Positions 1-8,472 are shown, counted from the stretch's first letter. The stretch: DNA of 64,000 nucleotides from Betaproteobacteria bacterium Ga0077523 (GCA_001464695.1 LNDQ01000108.1:62001-126000); one strand, 5' to 3'. Translations and numbers: made by a program. Notes: a model not told the origin generated them from the sequence alone.

Positions 1-1
1 T

Positions 2-1108
2 CTCAACCTGGTCGGCAAATACCTGAGTTACGCCTTCGTGGCGGTCGGCCTGGTCATGCTGTGGGGCTACGGCGGCATCCTGAGCCTGGGTCAGGGTGTG
101 TTCTTCGGATTGGGCGGTTACGCGATGGCGATGTTCCTGAAGCTCGAGGCCTCCGATCCCGAGAGCACCAAGATCCAGTCGACACCGGGCATTCCGGACT
201 TCATGGACTGGAACCAGCTCACCCAGCTGCCCATCTGGTGGGAGCCGTTCCGCCATCTGCCGGTGGCGCTGATCGCGATGCTCGTGGTGCCGGCGATCCT
301 CGCGTTCATCGTCGGCTTCGCGATGTTCAAGCGGCGCGTGGGCGGCGTGTACTTCGCGATCATCACGCAGGCGGTGGCGCTGGTGCTCACCGTCCTGATC
401 ATCGGTCAGCAAGGCTATACAGGTGGCGTCAACGGCATCACCGATCTCAAGACGATGCTGGGTTGGGACATCCGGAACGACAGCGCCAAGTACATCCTGT
501 ACTTCGCGACCTGCGCGCTGTTGATCGGCGCCATCTTCCTGTGCCGCTGGGTGCAGAAGACCAAGCTCGGGACGCTGCTGCTCGCGATGCGCGACAAGGA
601 GGATCGCGTGCGCTTCTCCGGCTACGACGTGGCGAACTTCAAGGTCTTCGTCTTCTGCCTCGCGGCCATGCTCTGCGGTCTTGGCGGTGCCCTGTTCGTG
701 CTGCAGGTCGGCTTCATGTCCGCGTCCTTCGTCGGCATCGTCCCGTCGATCGAGATGGTGATCTACGCGGCCGTCGGCGGGCGCATGTCGCTCGTCGGAG
801 CGGTGTATGGCGCGCTGCTGGTCAACTTCGGCAAGACGTTCTTCTCCGAGAGCTTCCCGCAGCTCTGGCTGTTCCTGATGGCAGCACTTTTCATCGGCGT
901 GGTGATGGCCTTCCCGAACGGGCTCGCGGGTCTCTACAACGACTACGTGAAGCCGCGGTTGCTGCGCAAGCGTGAACCGCATTCCAAGCCCCCTGAGGAA
1001 CAGAAGCCGCTGCCGGCCGCATCGGCGCACCCGCCGCCAGTGGGCTGGAACCCCAGCGTGCCGCGCCCCCGCACCGATGCCAAGGGCGTCGGGCCCGCAG
1101 CGGCCTGA
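2..1108 (+). CDS. urtC: Urea/short-chain amide ABC transporter permease UrtC (5' truncated)
   Basis: Inner-membrane permease of the Urt importer, family LivM/UrtC. The reading frame is open from base 2, so the true start lies before the window; the first visible residues are LNLVGKYLSYAFVAVGLVM. The WGYGGILSLGQGVFFGLGGYAMAM segment typical of the family follows, then several hydrophobic helices and the cytoplasmic EAA-like loop around RDKEDRVRFSGYDVANFK. The last 50 or so residues form a Pro-rich hydrophilic tail beyond the usual end. It is followed after 15 bases by urtD and then urtE, the standard operon order. The urtA and urtB genes are expected upstream. Family assignment is firm; the exact substrate (urea or short amides) is inferred partly from the fmdA neighbour. 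Confidence 0.93.
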   Translation, partial: LNLVGKYLSYAFVAVGLVMLWGYGGILSLGQGVFFGLGGYAMAMFLKLEASDPESTKIQSTPGIPDFMDWNQLTQLPIWWEPFRHLPVALIAMLVVPAILAFIVGFAMFKRRVGGVYFAIITQAVALVLTVLIIGQQGYTGGVNGITDLKTMLGWDIRNDSAKYILYFATCALLIGAIFLCRWVQKTKLGTLLLAMRDKEDRVRFSGYDVANFKVFVFCLAAMLCGLGGALFVLQVGFMSASFVGIVPSIEMVIYAAVGGRMSLVGAVYGALLVNFGKTFFSESFPQLWLFLMAALFIGVVMAFPNGLAGLYNDYVKPRLLRKREPHSKPPEEQKPLPAASAHPPPVGWNPSVPRPRTDAKGVGPAAA

Positions 1109-1123
1109 CCGGAGACCTCGACC

Positions 1124-1867
1124 ATGAGCAACACCGACTTCGTACTGGCCATCGAGGACCTCACCGTGTCCTTCGACGGGTTCAAGGCCATCGACAACCT
1201 GAACCTGTACGTGGACAAGGGTGAACTGCGCGTGATCATCGGCCCGAACGGCGCCGGGAAGACCACGCTGCTCGACCTGATCTGCGGCAAGACGCGCGCT
1301 TCGAAGGGTTCGATCAAGTTCAAGAATCAGGAGATGACCAGCCTTGCCGAGCACCGCATCGTGCGCTCCGGCATCGGACGGAAGTTCCAGACACCGTCCA
1401 TCTACGAGAACCTGTCCGTCTTCAAGAATCTCGAGGTCTCGTTTCCGCGTGGTCGTGGCGTGTTCGGTGCGCTCAAGTTCAAGTGCACCCCCGAAGTGAA
1501 GGAGCGCATCGAATCGGTCGCCGGCGAGATCGGCCTCGCAGACCAACTCGAGACCGAAGCGGGCCTGCTGTCCCACGGCCAGAAGCAATGGCTCGAGATC
1601 GGCATGCTGCTGATGCAGGAACCGGAACTGCTCATGCTGGATGAGCCCATCGCCGGCATGAGCGTGCGCGAGCGCGAACTGACCGCCGAACTGCTGGAGC
1701 GCATCTGCCGCAACCGTTCGATGATCGTGATCGAGCACGACATGGAGTTCGTGAAGAAGATCGCGCACAAGGTGACCGTGATGCACCAGGGCAAGATCCT
1801 CGCGGAAGGTCCGATGGAGAAGGTGCAAGCCGATCCCAGGGTCATCGACGTCTACCTCGGCCACTGA
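1124..1867 (+). CDS. urtD: Urea ABC transporter ATP-binding protein UrtD
   Basis: ATPase of the urea importer, 247 aa, LivG-like. Walker A is GPNGAGKTT at residues 40-48. The signature is the variant SHGQKQ at about 150-155, characteristic of UrtD rather than the canonical LSGGQ. Walker B with LMLDEP is at about 170-175 and the H-loop His is near 205 (IVIEHD). The start ATG has GGAGA upstream (ACCGGAGACCTCGACC). It lies between urtC (15 bases upstream) and urtE (13 bases downstream) and is surely co-transcribed with them. It pairs with UrtE to power the UrtB/UrtC channel. Confidence 0.95.
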   Translation: MSNTDFVLAIEDLTVSFDGFKAIDNLNLYVDKGELRVIIGPNGAGKTTLLDLICGKTRASKGSIKFKNQEMTSLAEHRIVRSGIGRKFQTPSIYENLSVFKNLEVSFPRGRGVFGALKFKCTPEVKERIESVAGEIGLADQLETEAGLLSHGQKQWLEIGMLLMQEPELLMLDEPIAGMSVRERELTAELLERICRNRSMIVIEHDMEFVKKIAHKVTVMHQGKILAEGPMEKVQADPRVIDVYLGH

Positions 1868-1880
1868 TTGGAGAGCTGCC

Positions 1881-2570
1881 ATGCTGCAAGTCGATGACCT
1901 TTTCGTGAGCTACGGCCAGAGTCAGGCCATCCACGGCATCTCGTTCTCGGCCAACGAGAACGAAACCGTGGCCGTGATGGGCCGCAACGGCATGGGCAAG
2001 ACCACGCTGTTCAAGTCGTTGATCGGCATCCTGCCGGCGAAAAAGGGCAAGGTCACCTTGGACGGCACCGATCTCACGCAGGAGGAATCTTTCCGCCGCG
2101 TAGCGAAGGGTATCGGCTACGTGCCGCAGGGCCGGATGATCTTCCCGACGCTGACGGTCGAAGAGAACCTCGAAACCGGACTCGAGAACGCCAAGGACCG
2201 CACCATCCCTGAAGACATCTACGCTCTCTTCCCGGTGCTCTGGGACATGCGCCGCCGCAAGGGCGGCAATCTCTCCGGCGGTCAGCAGCAGCAACTCGCC
2301 ATCGGCCGCGCGCTGGTGACCAATCCGAAGGTGCTGCTGCTCGACGAGCCCACCGAAGGCATCCAGCCCTCGATCATCAAGGACATCGCCAAGGCGCTCA
2401 ACGAGATCCGCAAGCTGCGCAAGATCACCATCGTCGTCTCGGAGCAGGTGCTGTCGTTCGCGCTCGATGTTGCCGACCGCCTGTTCGTGATCGAAGGCGG
2501 GCGGCTGGTGCACGAGGCCCCGCGCGATGCGATCGACGCCAACCGCATCAAGCAGTACCTGTCCGTGTGA
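1881..2570 (+). CDS. urtE: Urea ABC transporter ATP-binding protein UrtE
   Basis: Second ATPase of the Urt importer, 229 aa, LivF-like and of normal family length. Walker A GRNGMGKTT is at residues 34-42, a canonical LSGGQ signature at 131-135, Walker B VLLLDEP at 151-157, and the PTEGIQPS segment typical of LivF/UrtE follows. Start context GGAGAGCTGCC-ATG gives a good ribosome binding site. It is the last gene of the transporter operon; a hairpin with a T-run follows before fmdA, so fmdA may be partly uncoupled. Confidence 0.95.
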   Translation: MLQVDDLFVSYGQSQAIHGISFSANENETVAVMGRNGMGKTTLFKSLIGILPAKKGKVTLDGTDLTQEESFRRVAKGIGYVPQGRMIFPTLTVEENLETGLENAKDRTIPEDIYALFPVLWDMRRRKGGNLSGGQQQQLAIGRALVTNPKVLLLDEPTEGIQPSIIKDIAKALNEIRKLRKITIVVSEQVLSFALDVADRLFVIEGGRLVHEAPRDAIDANRIKQYLSV

Positions 2571-2597
2571 ACGGATAGCTGCAACAGAGCAGTACGG

Positions 2598-2637
2598 GGC
2601 GTCCGGCGGTATCCCCTTGTCGTCGGACGCCTCTTTT
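2598..2637 (+). terminator. Putative rho-independent terminator after urtE
   Basis: An 8-bp perfect stem, GGCGTCCG at 2598-2605 and CGGACGCC at 2624-2631, is followed at once by TCTTTTC. The loop is 18 bases, longer than ideal, so it could also be an attenuator or partial stop between urtE and fmdA. Seen by eye only. Confidence 0.45.
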
Positions 2638-2665
2638 CGAAGACCCCACCTGCGAAGAGGAAGAC

Positions 2666-3895
2666 ATGCCGGACACCCTGGTCAAAATCGATCTCAAGGC
2701 CTCGCCCTACGACAATCCGATGATCCACAACCGCTGGCATCCGGACATTCCGATGGCAGCGTGGGTCAAACCCGGTGACGACTTCGTCCTCGAGACGTAC
2801 GACTGGACCGGCGGTTACATCCAGAACAACGATTCGGCCGACGACGTGCGCGACGTGGATCTCACCACCGTGCACTTCCTGTCCGGCCCGATCGGCGTGG
2901 AGGGTGCCGAGCCTGGCGACCTGCTGGTGGTCGACCTGCTCGACATCGGCGCCCTGCCCGAGAGCCTGTGGGGCTTCAACGGTTTCTTCTCGAAGAAGAA
3001 CGGCGGCGGTTTCTTGACCGACCACTTTCCGCTCGCGCAGAAGTCGATCTGGGATATCAGCGGCGTGTACACGCATTCGCGCCACGTGCCCAACGTCAAG
3101 TTCGCCGGCCTCATTCACCCGGGTCTGATCGGCTGCCTGCCGGACCAGAAGATGCTGGACATCTGGAACAAGCGCGAGGTGGATTTCATCGCGACCAATC
3201 CCACGCGCGTGCCGCCGCTCGCCAATGCGCCGTTCGCCAAGACATCCCATGCCGGCAAGGCCACCGGTGCCGCCAAGGCGAAAGTCGATGCCGAAGGCGC
3301 GCGCACCGTGCCACCGAGAGAGCACGGCGGCAACTGCGACATCAAGGACCTGTCGCGCGGCTCCAAGATCTACTTCCCCGTCTACGTGAAGGGGGCGGGA
3401 CTGTCGATGGGCGACCTGCATTTCAGCCAGGGCGACGGCGAGATCACCTTCTGCGGCGCCATCGAGATGGCGGGCTGGACCCACCTCAAGGTGGATCTCA
3501 TCAAGGGCGGCATGGCGAAGTACGGCATCAAGAATCCGATCTTCCGCCCGAGCCCGATCACGCCCACCTACAACGACTACCTCATCTTCGAAGGCATCTC
3601 GGTGGACGAGTGGGGCAAGCAGCATTACCTCGACGTGCACGTGGCCTATCGCCAGGCCTGCCTGAACGCCATCGAGTACATGACCAAGTTCGGCTACTCC
3701 AAGGCCCAGGCCCACTCGATCCTCGGTACCGCGCCGGTGCAAGGCCACATCAGCGGCGTGGTGGATATCCCGAATGCCTGCGCGACGTTGTGGCTGCCCA
3801 CCCAGATCTTCGACTTCGACATCCGCCCGAATGCCAACGGTCCGATGAAGATGGTGACGCCCGGCATCGACATGCCGATCTCGCCGGACAAGTAG
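2666..3895 (+). CDS. fmdA: Formamidase (acetamidase/formamidase family)
   Basis: Cytoplasmic amidase that hydrolyses formamide (and perhaps other short amides) to the acid and ammonia; 409 aa, the usual length of FmdA. The sequence runs through the family blocks: the WTGGYIQNND segment, the GPIGVEGAEPGDLLVVDLLDIG beta-rich block, KFAGLIHPGLIGCLP near residue 155, and the HGGNCDIKDL block around residue 225 followed by VYVKGAGLSMGDLHFSQGDGE. Start ATG follows AAGAGGAAGAC. It sits between the urea/amide importer and fmdB. This is a known arrangement linking amide uptake to nitrogen release, so the importer may carry formamide or urea. Substrate choice is by family only. Confidence 0.93.
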   Translation: MPDTLVKIDLKASPYDNPMIHNRWHPDIPMAAWVKPGDDFVLETYDWTGGYIQNNDSADDVRDVDLTTVHFLSGPIGVEGAEPGDLLVVDLLDIGALPESLWGFNGFFSKKNGGGFLTDHFPLAQKSIWDISGVYTHSRHVPNVKFAGLIHPGLIGCLPDQKMLDIWNKREVDFIATNPTRVPPLANAPFAKTSHAGKATGAAKAKVDAEGARTVPPREHGGNCDIKDLSRGSKIYFPVYVKGAGLSMGDLHFSQGDGEITFCGAIEMAGWTHLKVDLIKGGMAKYGIKNPIFRPSPITPTYNDYLIFEGISVDEWGKQHYLDVHVAYRQACLNAIEYMTKFGYSKAQAHSILGTAPVQGHISGVVDIPNACATLWLPTQIFDFDIRPNANGPMKMVTPGIDMPISPDK

Positions 3896-3906
3896 GGAGA
3901 CCCGCC

Positions 3907-4254
3907 ATGCCGCTCTACGAGTACTGGTGCGAGGAGTGCGGCGACTTCACCGCGATGCGGCGGCTCGCCGAGTTTGCCGAACCCCATCCTTGTCCGGACT
4001 GCGGCTCGCCCGCCCCGCGCGCGCTGATCACCGCGCCGCGGGTGTCGGGCATGGCATCGGAACGCAAGACGGCGTTCGCGATCAATGAGCGCAGTGCCCA
4101 TGAGCCGCAGTCGAAGGAGGCTTATCTGGAGCGCAAGAAGCATGGGGCGGGATGTTCATGCTGCGCGCCGGGGCTGCCGAAGCGGGCGACGGTGAAGGGA
4201 ACTGACGGCAGCAAGGCGTTTCCCACGGCACGGCCGTGGATGATCAGTCACTGA
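3907..4254 (+). CDS. fmdB: FmdB-family zinc-ribbon protein
   Basis: Small 115-aa protein. Residues 1-45 are a FmdB/CxxC zinc ribbon: MPLYEYWCEECG with Cys8 and Cys11, then Cys29 and Cys32 (PCPDCGSP). The C-terminal half is basic and ends with a Cys-rich GCSCCAPG patch near residue 85. It follows fmdA by 11 bases with GGAGACCCGCC before the ATG. The family accompanies formamidase/amidase genes and has been proposed as regulatory, but its biochemical role is not settled. The 3' end overlaps the 3' end of the convergent FGE-like gene by 7 bases. Confidence 0.88.
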   Translation: MPLYEYWCEECGDFTAMRRLAEFAEPHPCPDCGSPAPRALITAPRVSGMASERKTAFAINERSAHEPQSKEAYLERKKHGAGCSCCAPGLPKRATVKGTDGSKAFPTARPWMISH

Positions 4255-5144
4255 AGGGTAGAGCCCCCATCCCAACCTTCCCCCACCGTAGGTGGGGGAA
4301 GGAGTAGTACATCCCCTCCCCCAGCTTTGCTGGGGGAGGGTTTCCGCAACTGCGGCTCGAGTCCATAGCGATAGGACGCGCGGACCCACACAGGAAACAC
4401 ATTCCAGCTGCCGCCGCGACTCAGTCGCTTCTTGCAATCGTCCATGACGACCGCGCTGCCGTCGCGCGGCGCAGCGTCGTACGACCGATAGCAGTCCGCC
4501 ACCCATTCCCACACGTTGCCCAGCATGTCGTGGAGACCAAAGGCATTCGCCGGAAAGCTCCCGACCGGCGCGGTCTCCACTGCCTGATCGTCGCAACGGA
4601 ACGGTTGCCAGCCGAACCGATACTTCGCGTGGGACGATTCATCGTACACATTGGCGAAGCCGCAGATCTTCGCGGCATCCGCTCCCCAGAACCACGGCTC
4701 GACGGATCCCGCTCGCGCCGCGTACTCCCACTCCGCTTCGCTCGGCAACCGGTACACCTTGCCGGTCTCTGCCGACAGCCATTTCACATAGCCCGCTGCC
4801 TGCTCGAAGTTGACGTGCAGCACGGGCCGCCGGCCGCGTCCCCAGCCTTCGTCCGCGGTGCGCTCGCAAGCCTTGTCCGCCACGCACGCTTCCCACTCGT
4901 CGAAGGTGACTTCGAACTTGCCTAGCGCGAAGGGCTTCAAGATCGTCACGGCATGGGGCGGCCCCTCGTCGTCGTCGGCACCGTGGTCGCCAGGCTTGGC
5001 GCCCATGGTGAACTGGCCTGCCGGAATGACCACGAGTTCCGGGCACTGATCGCAATCCTTGAGCGCCGGGTCGGCAGCCACCACTGCGCCAGCCACGAAG
5101 GACGACAGGAAGACTAGACCACACCGACGGCGCAGACCGGACAT
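4248..5144 (-). CDS. Formylglycine-generating enzyme (FGE/sulfatase-modifying factor) family protein
   Basis: 298 aa with an N-terminal signal-like segment (MSGLRRRCGLVFLSSFVAGAV). The FGE-sulfatase fold follows: IPAGQFTMGAKPGD near residue 40, EGPPHAVTILKPFALGKFEVT, the LPSEAEWEYAARAG motif near residue 145, LHDMLGNVWEWVADCY near 215 and LSRGGSWN near 250. In this family such proteins either oxidise a target Cys or serve as non-catalytic binding domains; two closely spaced catalytic Cys near the C terminus are not evident, so catalysis is doubtful. The usual GFRVAR-type ending is absent. From about residue 268 the frame enters a dispersed repeat. Start at 5144 chosen for the signal sequence; the frame is open further upstream. 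Confidence 0.82.
   Translation of the reverse strand: MSGLRRRCGLVFLSSFVAGAVVAADPALKDCDQCPELVVIPAGQFTMGAKPGDHGADDDEGPPHAVTILKPFALGKFEVTFDEWEACVADKACERTADEGWGRGRRPVLHVNFEQAAGYVKWLSAETGKVYRLPSEAEWEYAARAGSVEPWFWGADAAKICGFANVYDESSHAKYRFGWQPFRCDDQAVETAPVGSFPANAFGLHDMLGNVWEWVADCYRSYDAAPRDGSAVVMDDCKKRLSRGGSWNVFPVWVRASYRYGLEPQLRKPSPSKAGGGDVLLLPPPTVGEGWDGGSTLQ
4262..4340. repeat. Type A dispersed GC-rich palindromic element (copy 1)
   Basis: Begins CCCCCATCCCAACCTTCCCC and contains two nested hairpins, CCCCCACC/GGTGGGGG and CCCTCCCCCAGC/GCTGGGGGAGGG. Close relatives occur at 7574, 11324, 17350, 23553, 41171, 44832 and 47819. This copy lies inside the 3' end of the FGE-like gene and encodes that protein's last 30 or so residues. 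Confidence 0.85.
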
Positions 5145-5272
5145 GCGAGGGCTCCTTGAGTCGCAGGGTTTAGGAAAGCCGCAACATAGCCCGAATCCAT
5201 GGCGGTCGTCGCGCAATGCGACGATGTCCGCGGTATCGTTGGTCACTTCTTCGTCCGTGGGAGTACCGTGCC

Positions 5273-5659
5273 ATGTCGATTCGCATCGTCCGACTGGGCT
5301 CTCCCAGGCTTGCCGATGAGGGCCTGCGCATCGGCACGGTGCGCCGCCCACCGCGCGGTGTGCCGAAGAGCGAATACGCGTCCCGGAACTGGTACGACGT
5401 CTGGTTTCCGAACCTCGCGCCGAGCACGGAGACAGTCAAGCTCGCGCTGGAAGCGCTGACCGACGCGCAGTGGAAAACGTTCGTGCGCCGCTACCGCGCC
5501 GAGATGAGCACGCCGGACAACACTCGTACGCTCGACCTGCTGGCCGCACTGTCCAGGACGACGGATTTCTCGGTCGGGTGCTACTGCACCGACGAAACCC
5601 GCTGTCATCGTTCGATACTGCGCCTCCTCCTGCAGGAGCGGGGCGCCCATCTCGCTTAG
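5273..5659 (+). CDS. DUF488 family protein
   Basis: 128 aa. The pattern IRIVRLGSPR at the N terminus, RLRRG-like VRRPPRGVPK, WYDVWFPNLAPS and the C-terminal CYCTDETRCHRSILRLLL match DUF488 (YeaO-like) proteins. The conserved Cys/His cluster near residue 105 is typical. The start at 5273 is an ATG with GTGGGAG about 8 bases upstream; the frame is open earlier but has no better site. Function of the family is unknown. It stands alone, divergent from the FGE-like gene. Confidence 0.85.
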   Translation: MSIRIVRLGSPRLADEGLRIGTVRRPPRGVPKSEYASRNWYDVWFPNLAPSTETVKLALEALTDAQWKTFVRRYRAEMSTPDNTRTLDLLAALSRTTDFSVGCYCTDETRCHRSILRLLLQERGAHLA

Positions 5660-5709
5660 AGCGCTGGTGCAAGGCCGAGCCCACCGCTGGCATCGCGACG
5701 ACAGTCCGC

Positions 5710-6522
5710 TCAGAAACTCCAGACGACCTCGAGGGATTGCCCGACCCTCAGCGTGGCACCGACACCTCGCACCACCACTGCGTTCTGACCGAACGCGACA
5801 CCACCGAGCTGCGGGTGCATGCGATAGGCGGCGAGCGTGCGCAACGGTTCCTCGCCCACCACCGCCGTTGCCTGATCGGTCGTCGTCACCTGGCACCGCG
5901 TGCAGGCTTTCACGAGACGCAGTTCCATGCCGGAGCTGGTGAGCGCTTCCATATGATCCTCGTCGAACGCATCGACATCGGCGATGACCACGTTCGGCCG
6001 GAACCGGTTCATCGGTAGCGGCACCTCCAGCCGCCCGTTGAGATCTGCAAGAGATGCCTCGGAGATCACGAGGATCGCGAAGCCGTCCGAGAACTCGCTG
6101 AATGCGGGAAGCTCACCGGCATACTCCGGATCGCTAGGCCGCGGCCTGGCGGCATCGAACCGCGCAAGACGCATCGGTCGTCCGAGATGTCGACTTAAGA
6201 ATGTGGCGGCCGCGTCGCCTGCATCGATGCCGAGGCACCGATCGCCCCAGACCTGTACGTCCATGGGCGCGCCATCGAGCGTATCCCGCACCTCGACCGA
6301 CGCGACACCTGGAGCCGACAGCGTCAACGAACCGTCATGCAATGCAGTATCGACCAATGCGAGCTGCGGAAACTCCCGCTGCGTGACGAAGCGTCCGTCC
6401 GGGTGCACGACCATCCAGCGCCGGTCGAATGCCAGTCCGGTGGAGGTGAGTCGGGTCGCATCGAGTGCGATCCCACGACAGCCCTTGACCGGATAGATGT
6501 GAAGGCTGCTGATGCGCGCCAT
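5710..6522 (-). CDS. MOSC domain-containing protein (YcbX-like)
   Basis: 270 aa. The N-terminal MOSC_N beta-barrel opens with ISSLHIYPVKGCRGIAL and FDRRWMVVHPDGRFVTQRE. The C-terminal MOSC domain contains MNRFRPNVVI and the conserved KACTRCQVTTTDQ with the Cys pair expected to bind molybdenum cofactor. Proteins of this group (YcbX, mARC-like) reduce N-hydroxylated compounds with Moco and an electron-donating partner. No ferredoxin domain is attached here, so a separate donor is needed. Single gene, convergent with the DUF488 gene. Confidence 0.9.
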   Translation of the reverse strand: MARISSLHIYPVKGCRGIALDATRLTSTGLAFDRRWMVVHPDGRFVTQREFPQLALVDTALHDGSLTLSAPGVASVEVRDTLDGAPMDVQVWGDRCLGIDAGDAAATFLSRHLGRPMRLARFDAARPRPSDPEYAGELPAFSEFSDGFAILVISEASLADLNGRLEVPLPMNRFRPNVVIADVDAFDEDHMEALTSSGMELRLVKACTRCQVTTTDQATAVVGEEPLRTLAAYRMHPQLGGVAFGQNAVVVRGVGATLRVGQSLEVVWSF

Positions 6523-6683
6523 GTCCGCATGCCTGCGAAGAAGAATGACGGCCGACTATAGCGGCCTCGCCAGGGTTGCGGAACCGGGGTTGACAGACGC
6601 GGCCGGCGGCGTAGCCTTCGGGGCGACGATGCGGACGACCCATCCGGCCCGGCATTCCGGATGGCACAAGAATCGGGGGCCGT

Positions 6684-7493
6684 ATGACAGAGCGTTCCAC
6701 GCCCGGCCGGGCGGCAGCCAAACCCACGCCTGCGGGCGCACCGGGGCAGGTCAAGGGTGAAAGCGACCTCGGTCGCGGCTTCCGGACGAGATTCGAGGTC
6801 GTCCCGGCCGTCACCGACGAGCTGAAGGATCAGACGTACCGCTTGCGGCACAACGTGTACGTCGAAGACCTGCGCTTCGAAGCACCCCGCGCCGACCAGC
6901 GCGAAACCGATGCGTACGACGTGCACGCCAAGGCCATCCTGCTGCGCCACATCGGCACCTGGGAGTTCATCGCCTGCGCCCGCCTGATCCGCACCGCTGC
7001 GGACGATCCTGCGGCACTGCTGCCGTTCGAACGGGTCTGCGCCGGAACGCTCGACCGCGATCTGCTCGCGGCGGGCGACATCCCGCGCAGCGCGATCGCC
7101 GAAGCCTCGCGCCTGGCCGTCATCTCGAAGTTCCGCCGCCGTGAGGGCGAGGCGCCGGTGCCGGCGCCGCTCGACGACCGCGATTTCGGCGACCTGCATT
7201 TCCCGCGCTTCCCCTACATGATCATCGGCCTGTACCTCGGCGTCATCGCGCTCGCCCGCCTCGACGACGTCAAGCGCCTCTACCTCCTCACTGAACCGCG
7301 TCTCGCCGAGCACCTGTCGCGGCTCGGCGTGCACGTGGTGACGGTTGGCGGCCCGGTGGAGTTTCGCGGTACGCGCATCCCGTCGATGATCGACGTGGAC
7401 AGCGTGGTCGCCGGCCTCAACCGCTACGTGCAACCGATGTACGACGAGATCGTCAAGCAGCTCGGCAAACCGTGGGGGGCCCCGCAGGCTTGA
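6684..7493 (+). CDS. PEP-CTERM/exosortase system-associated acyltransferase
   Basis: 269 aa, related to autoinducer-synthase-type N-acyltransferases and to the acyltransferase that accompanies exosortase loci. Diagnostic features are YRLRHNVYVEDLRFE near residue 55, ETDAYDVHAKAILLRH, the EASRLAVISKFRRR block near 155 and PYMIIGLYLGVIALARL near 180. A poorly conserved hydrophilic 35-residue N-terminal leader precedes the domain. Known family context is exopolysaccharide/PEP-CTERM surface protein sorting, but no exosortase, PEP-CTERM protein or EPS gene is present in this window, so it is an orphan here. Product unknown; signal or lipid acylation is conjecture. Confidence 0.85.
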   Translation: MTERSTPGRAAAKPTPAGAPGQVKGESDLGRGFRTRFEVVPAVTDELKDQTYRLRHNVYVEDLRFEAPRADQRETDAYDVHAKAILLRHIGTWEFIACARLIRTAADDPAALLPFERVCAGTLDRDLLAAGDIPRSAIAEASRLAVISKFRRREGEAPVPAPLDDRDFGDLHFPRFPYMIIGLYLGVIALARLDDVKRLYLLTEPRLAEHLSRLGVHVVTVGGPVEFRGTRIPSMIDVDSVVAGLNRYVQPMYDEIVKQLGKPWGAPQA

Positions 7494-7573
7494 CCACGCG
7501 TGCGGTCGGCACCAGCCGACCGGCTGAGCCCGAGGGAGCCAGGCAAGGGCACGGAGTCATTCGTGCCGCGTGT

Positions 7574-7622
7574 CCCCTCCCCCATCTCCGATGGGGGAGG
7601 GTCAGGGTGGCGTGGGGGAAGG
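7574..7622. repeat. Type A dispersed palindromic element (short copy 2)
   Basis: CCCCTCCCCCATC/GATGGGGGAGGGG-type hairpin followed by the TCAGGGTGGCGTGGGGGAAGG arm. Lies between the acyltransferase and the convergent SDR gene, where it could also act as a transcription stop. Confidence 0.75.
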
Positions 7623-7686
7623 AGACCGAACTTTTCACCATGCATCCCGGTGCTGAGCGCACGTCCGTTCTACCGGAGCCGCAGGA

Positions 7687-8472
7687 CTACCCGAGATCGA
7701 TCGGCCAGTTGATGCCCGCCGAGATACCACCGTCCACCCGCAGCACCTGACCGGTCACGAACGCGCTCGCCTCCGACCCGAGGAAGATCGCCGTGCCCAC
7801 CAGCTCCTTCACGTCGCCCAAGCGCTGCAGCGGTGTCACGGTCTTGCCCCAGGCCTGCATCTTGGGCTCCGCCCACAGCTTCTTCGATAGATCCGTGGGG
7901 AAGAAACCCGGCGCAATCGCGTTCACCCGTACGCCGCGCGGACCCCACTCGAGCGCCATGCCGCGAGTCATCATCGTGACACCACCCTTGCTCATGGCAT
8001 AGGGCGTGACGCCGGTGAGCGGCGCGTAGGTGTTCAGGGAATCGATGTTGATGATCGAACCGCGACCGCGCGCGAGCATGTGGCGACCCACTGCCTGCGC
8101 CACCAGGAAGTGGCCACGCAGGTTGATGTCGAGGATGCGGTCATATTCTTCCGGCGTATAGGTCTCGACGCGCTTGCGCGTATTGACTCCCGCCACGTTG
8201 AGCAGCGTATCGATGCGGCCGTGCTTGGCGATGACGGCATCCACCAGTTTCGTCACGTCCTCCGCCTTGGCGACGTCGCAGTTCATCGCCTCGGCCGGAA
8301 TGTCGTGCGAGATCTCCTTGCGGGTCTCATCCAGCACGGCCACGTCACGCCCGGCGATGATCACCGTCGCACCACGCTCGGAAAAGCCGCCCGCGAGCGC
8401 CTTGCCGATGCCGCGCGTCGCCCCGACGGCAAGCACAACCTGCCCCTTCACCGAAAACAACGCGTCTTCCAT
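7687..8472 (-). CDS. SDR family NAD(P)-dependent oxidoreductase
   Basis: 261-aa classical short-chain dehydrogenase. The cofactor loop reads VGATRGIG at residues 16-23 in place of the usual TGxxxGIG. NVAG is at 92-95, and the catalytic residues are Ser145, Tyr158 and Lys162 (YAMSK). The C-terminal VTGQVLRVDGG is standard. Overall resemblance is to the gluconate 5-dehydrogenase/2-deoxygluconate dehydrogenase group, but substrate cannot be read from sequence. It lies 16 bases after the LEA-type lipoprotein gene on the same strand, so the two may be co-transcribed. Confidence 0.9.
   Translation of the reverse strand: MEDALFSVKGQVVLAVGATRGIGKALAGGFSERGATVIIAGRDVAVLDETRKEISHDIPAEAMNCDVAKAEDVTKLVDAVIAKHGRIDTLLNVAGVNTRKRVETYTPEEYDRILDINLRGHFLVAQAVGRHMLARGRGSIINIDSLNTYAPLTGVTPYAMSKGGVTMMTRGMALEWGPRGVRVNAIAPGFFPTDLSKKLWAEPKMQAWGKTVTPLQRLGDVKELVGTAIFLGSEASAFVTGQVLRVDGGISAGINWPIDLG

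Noticed and set aside
2571-2665. Riboswitch before fmdA
   Set aside because: The 95-base gap holds only a simple hairpin with T-run; no multi-stem aptamer pattern known to me fits.
4258-4345. Insertion sequence remnant
   Set aside because: No transposase frame or target duplication is seen; size and palindromic build fit a small REP-like element instead.
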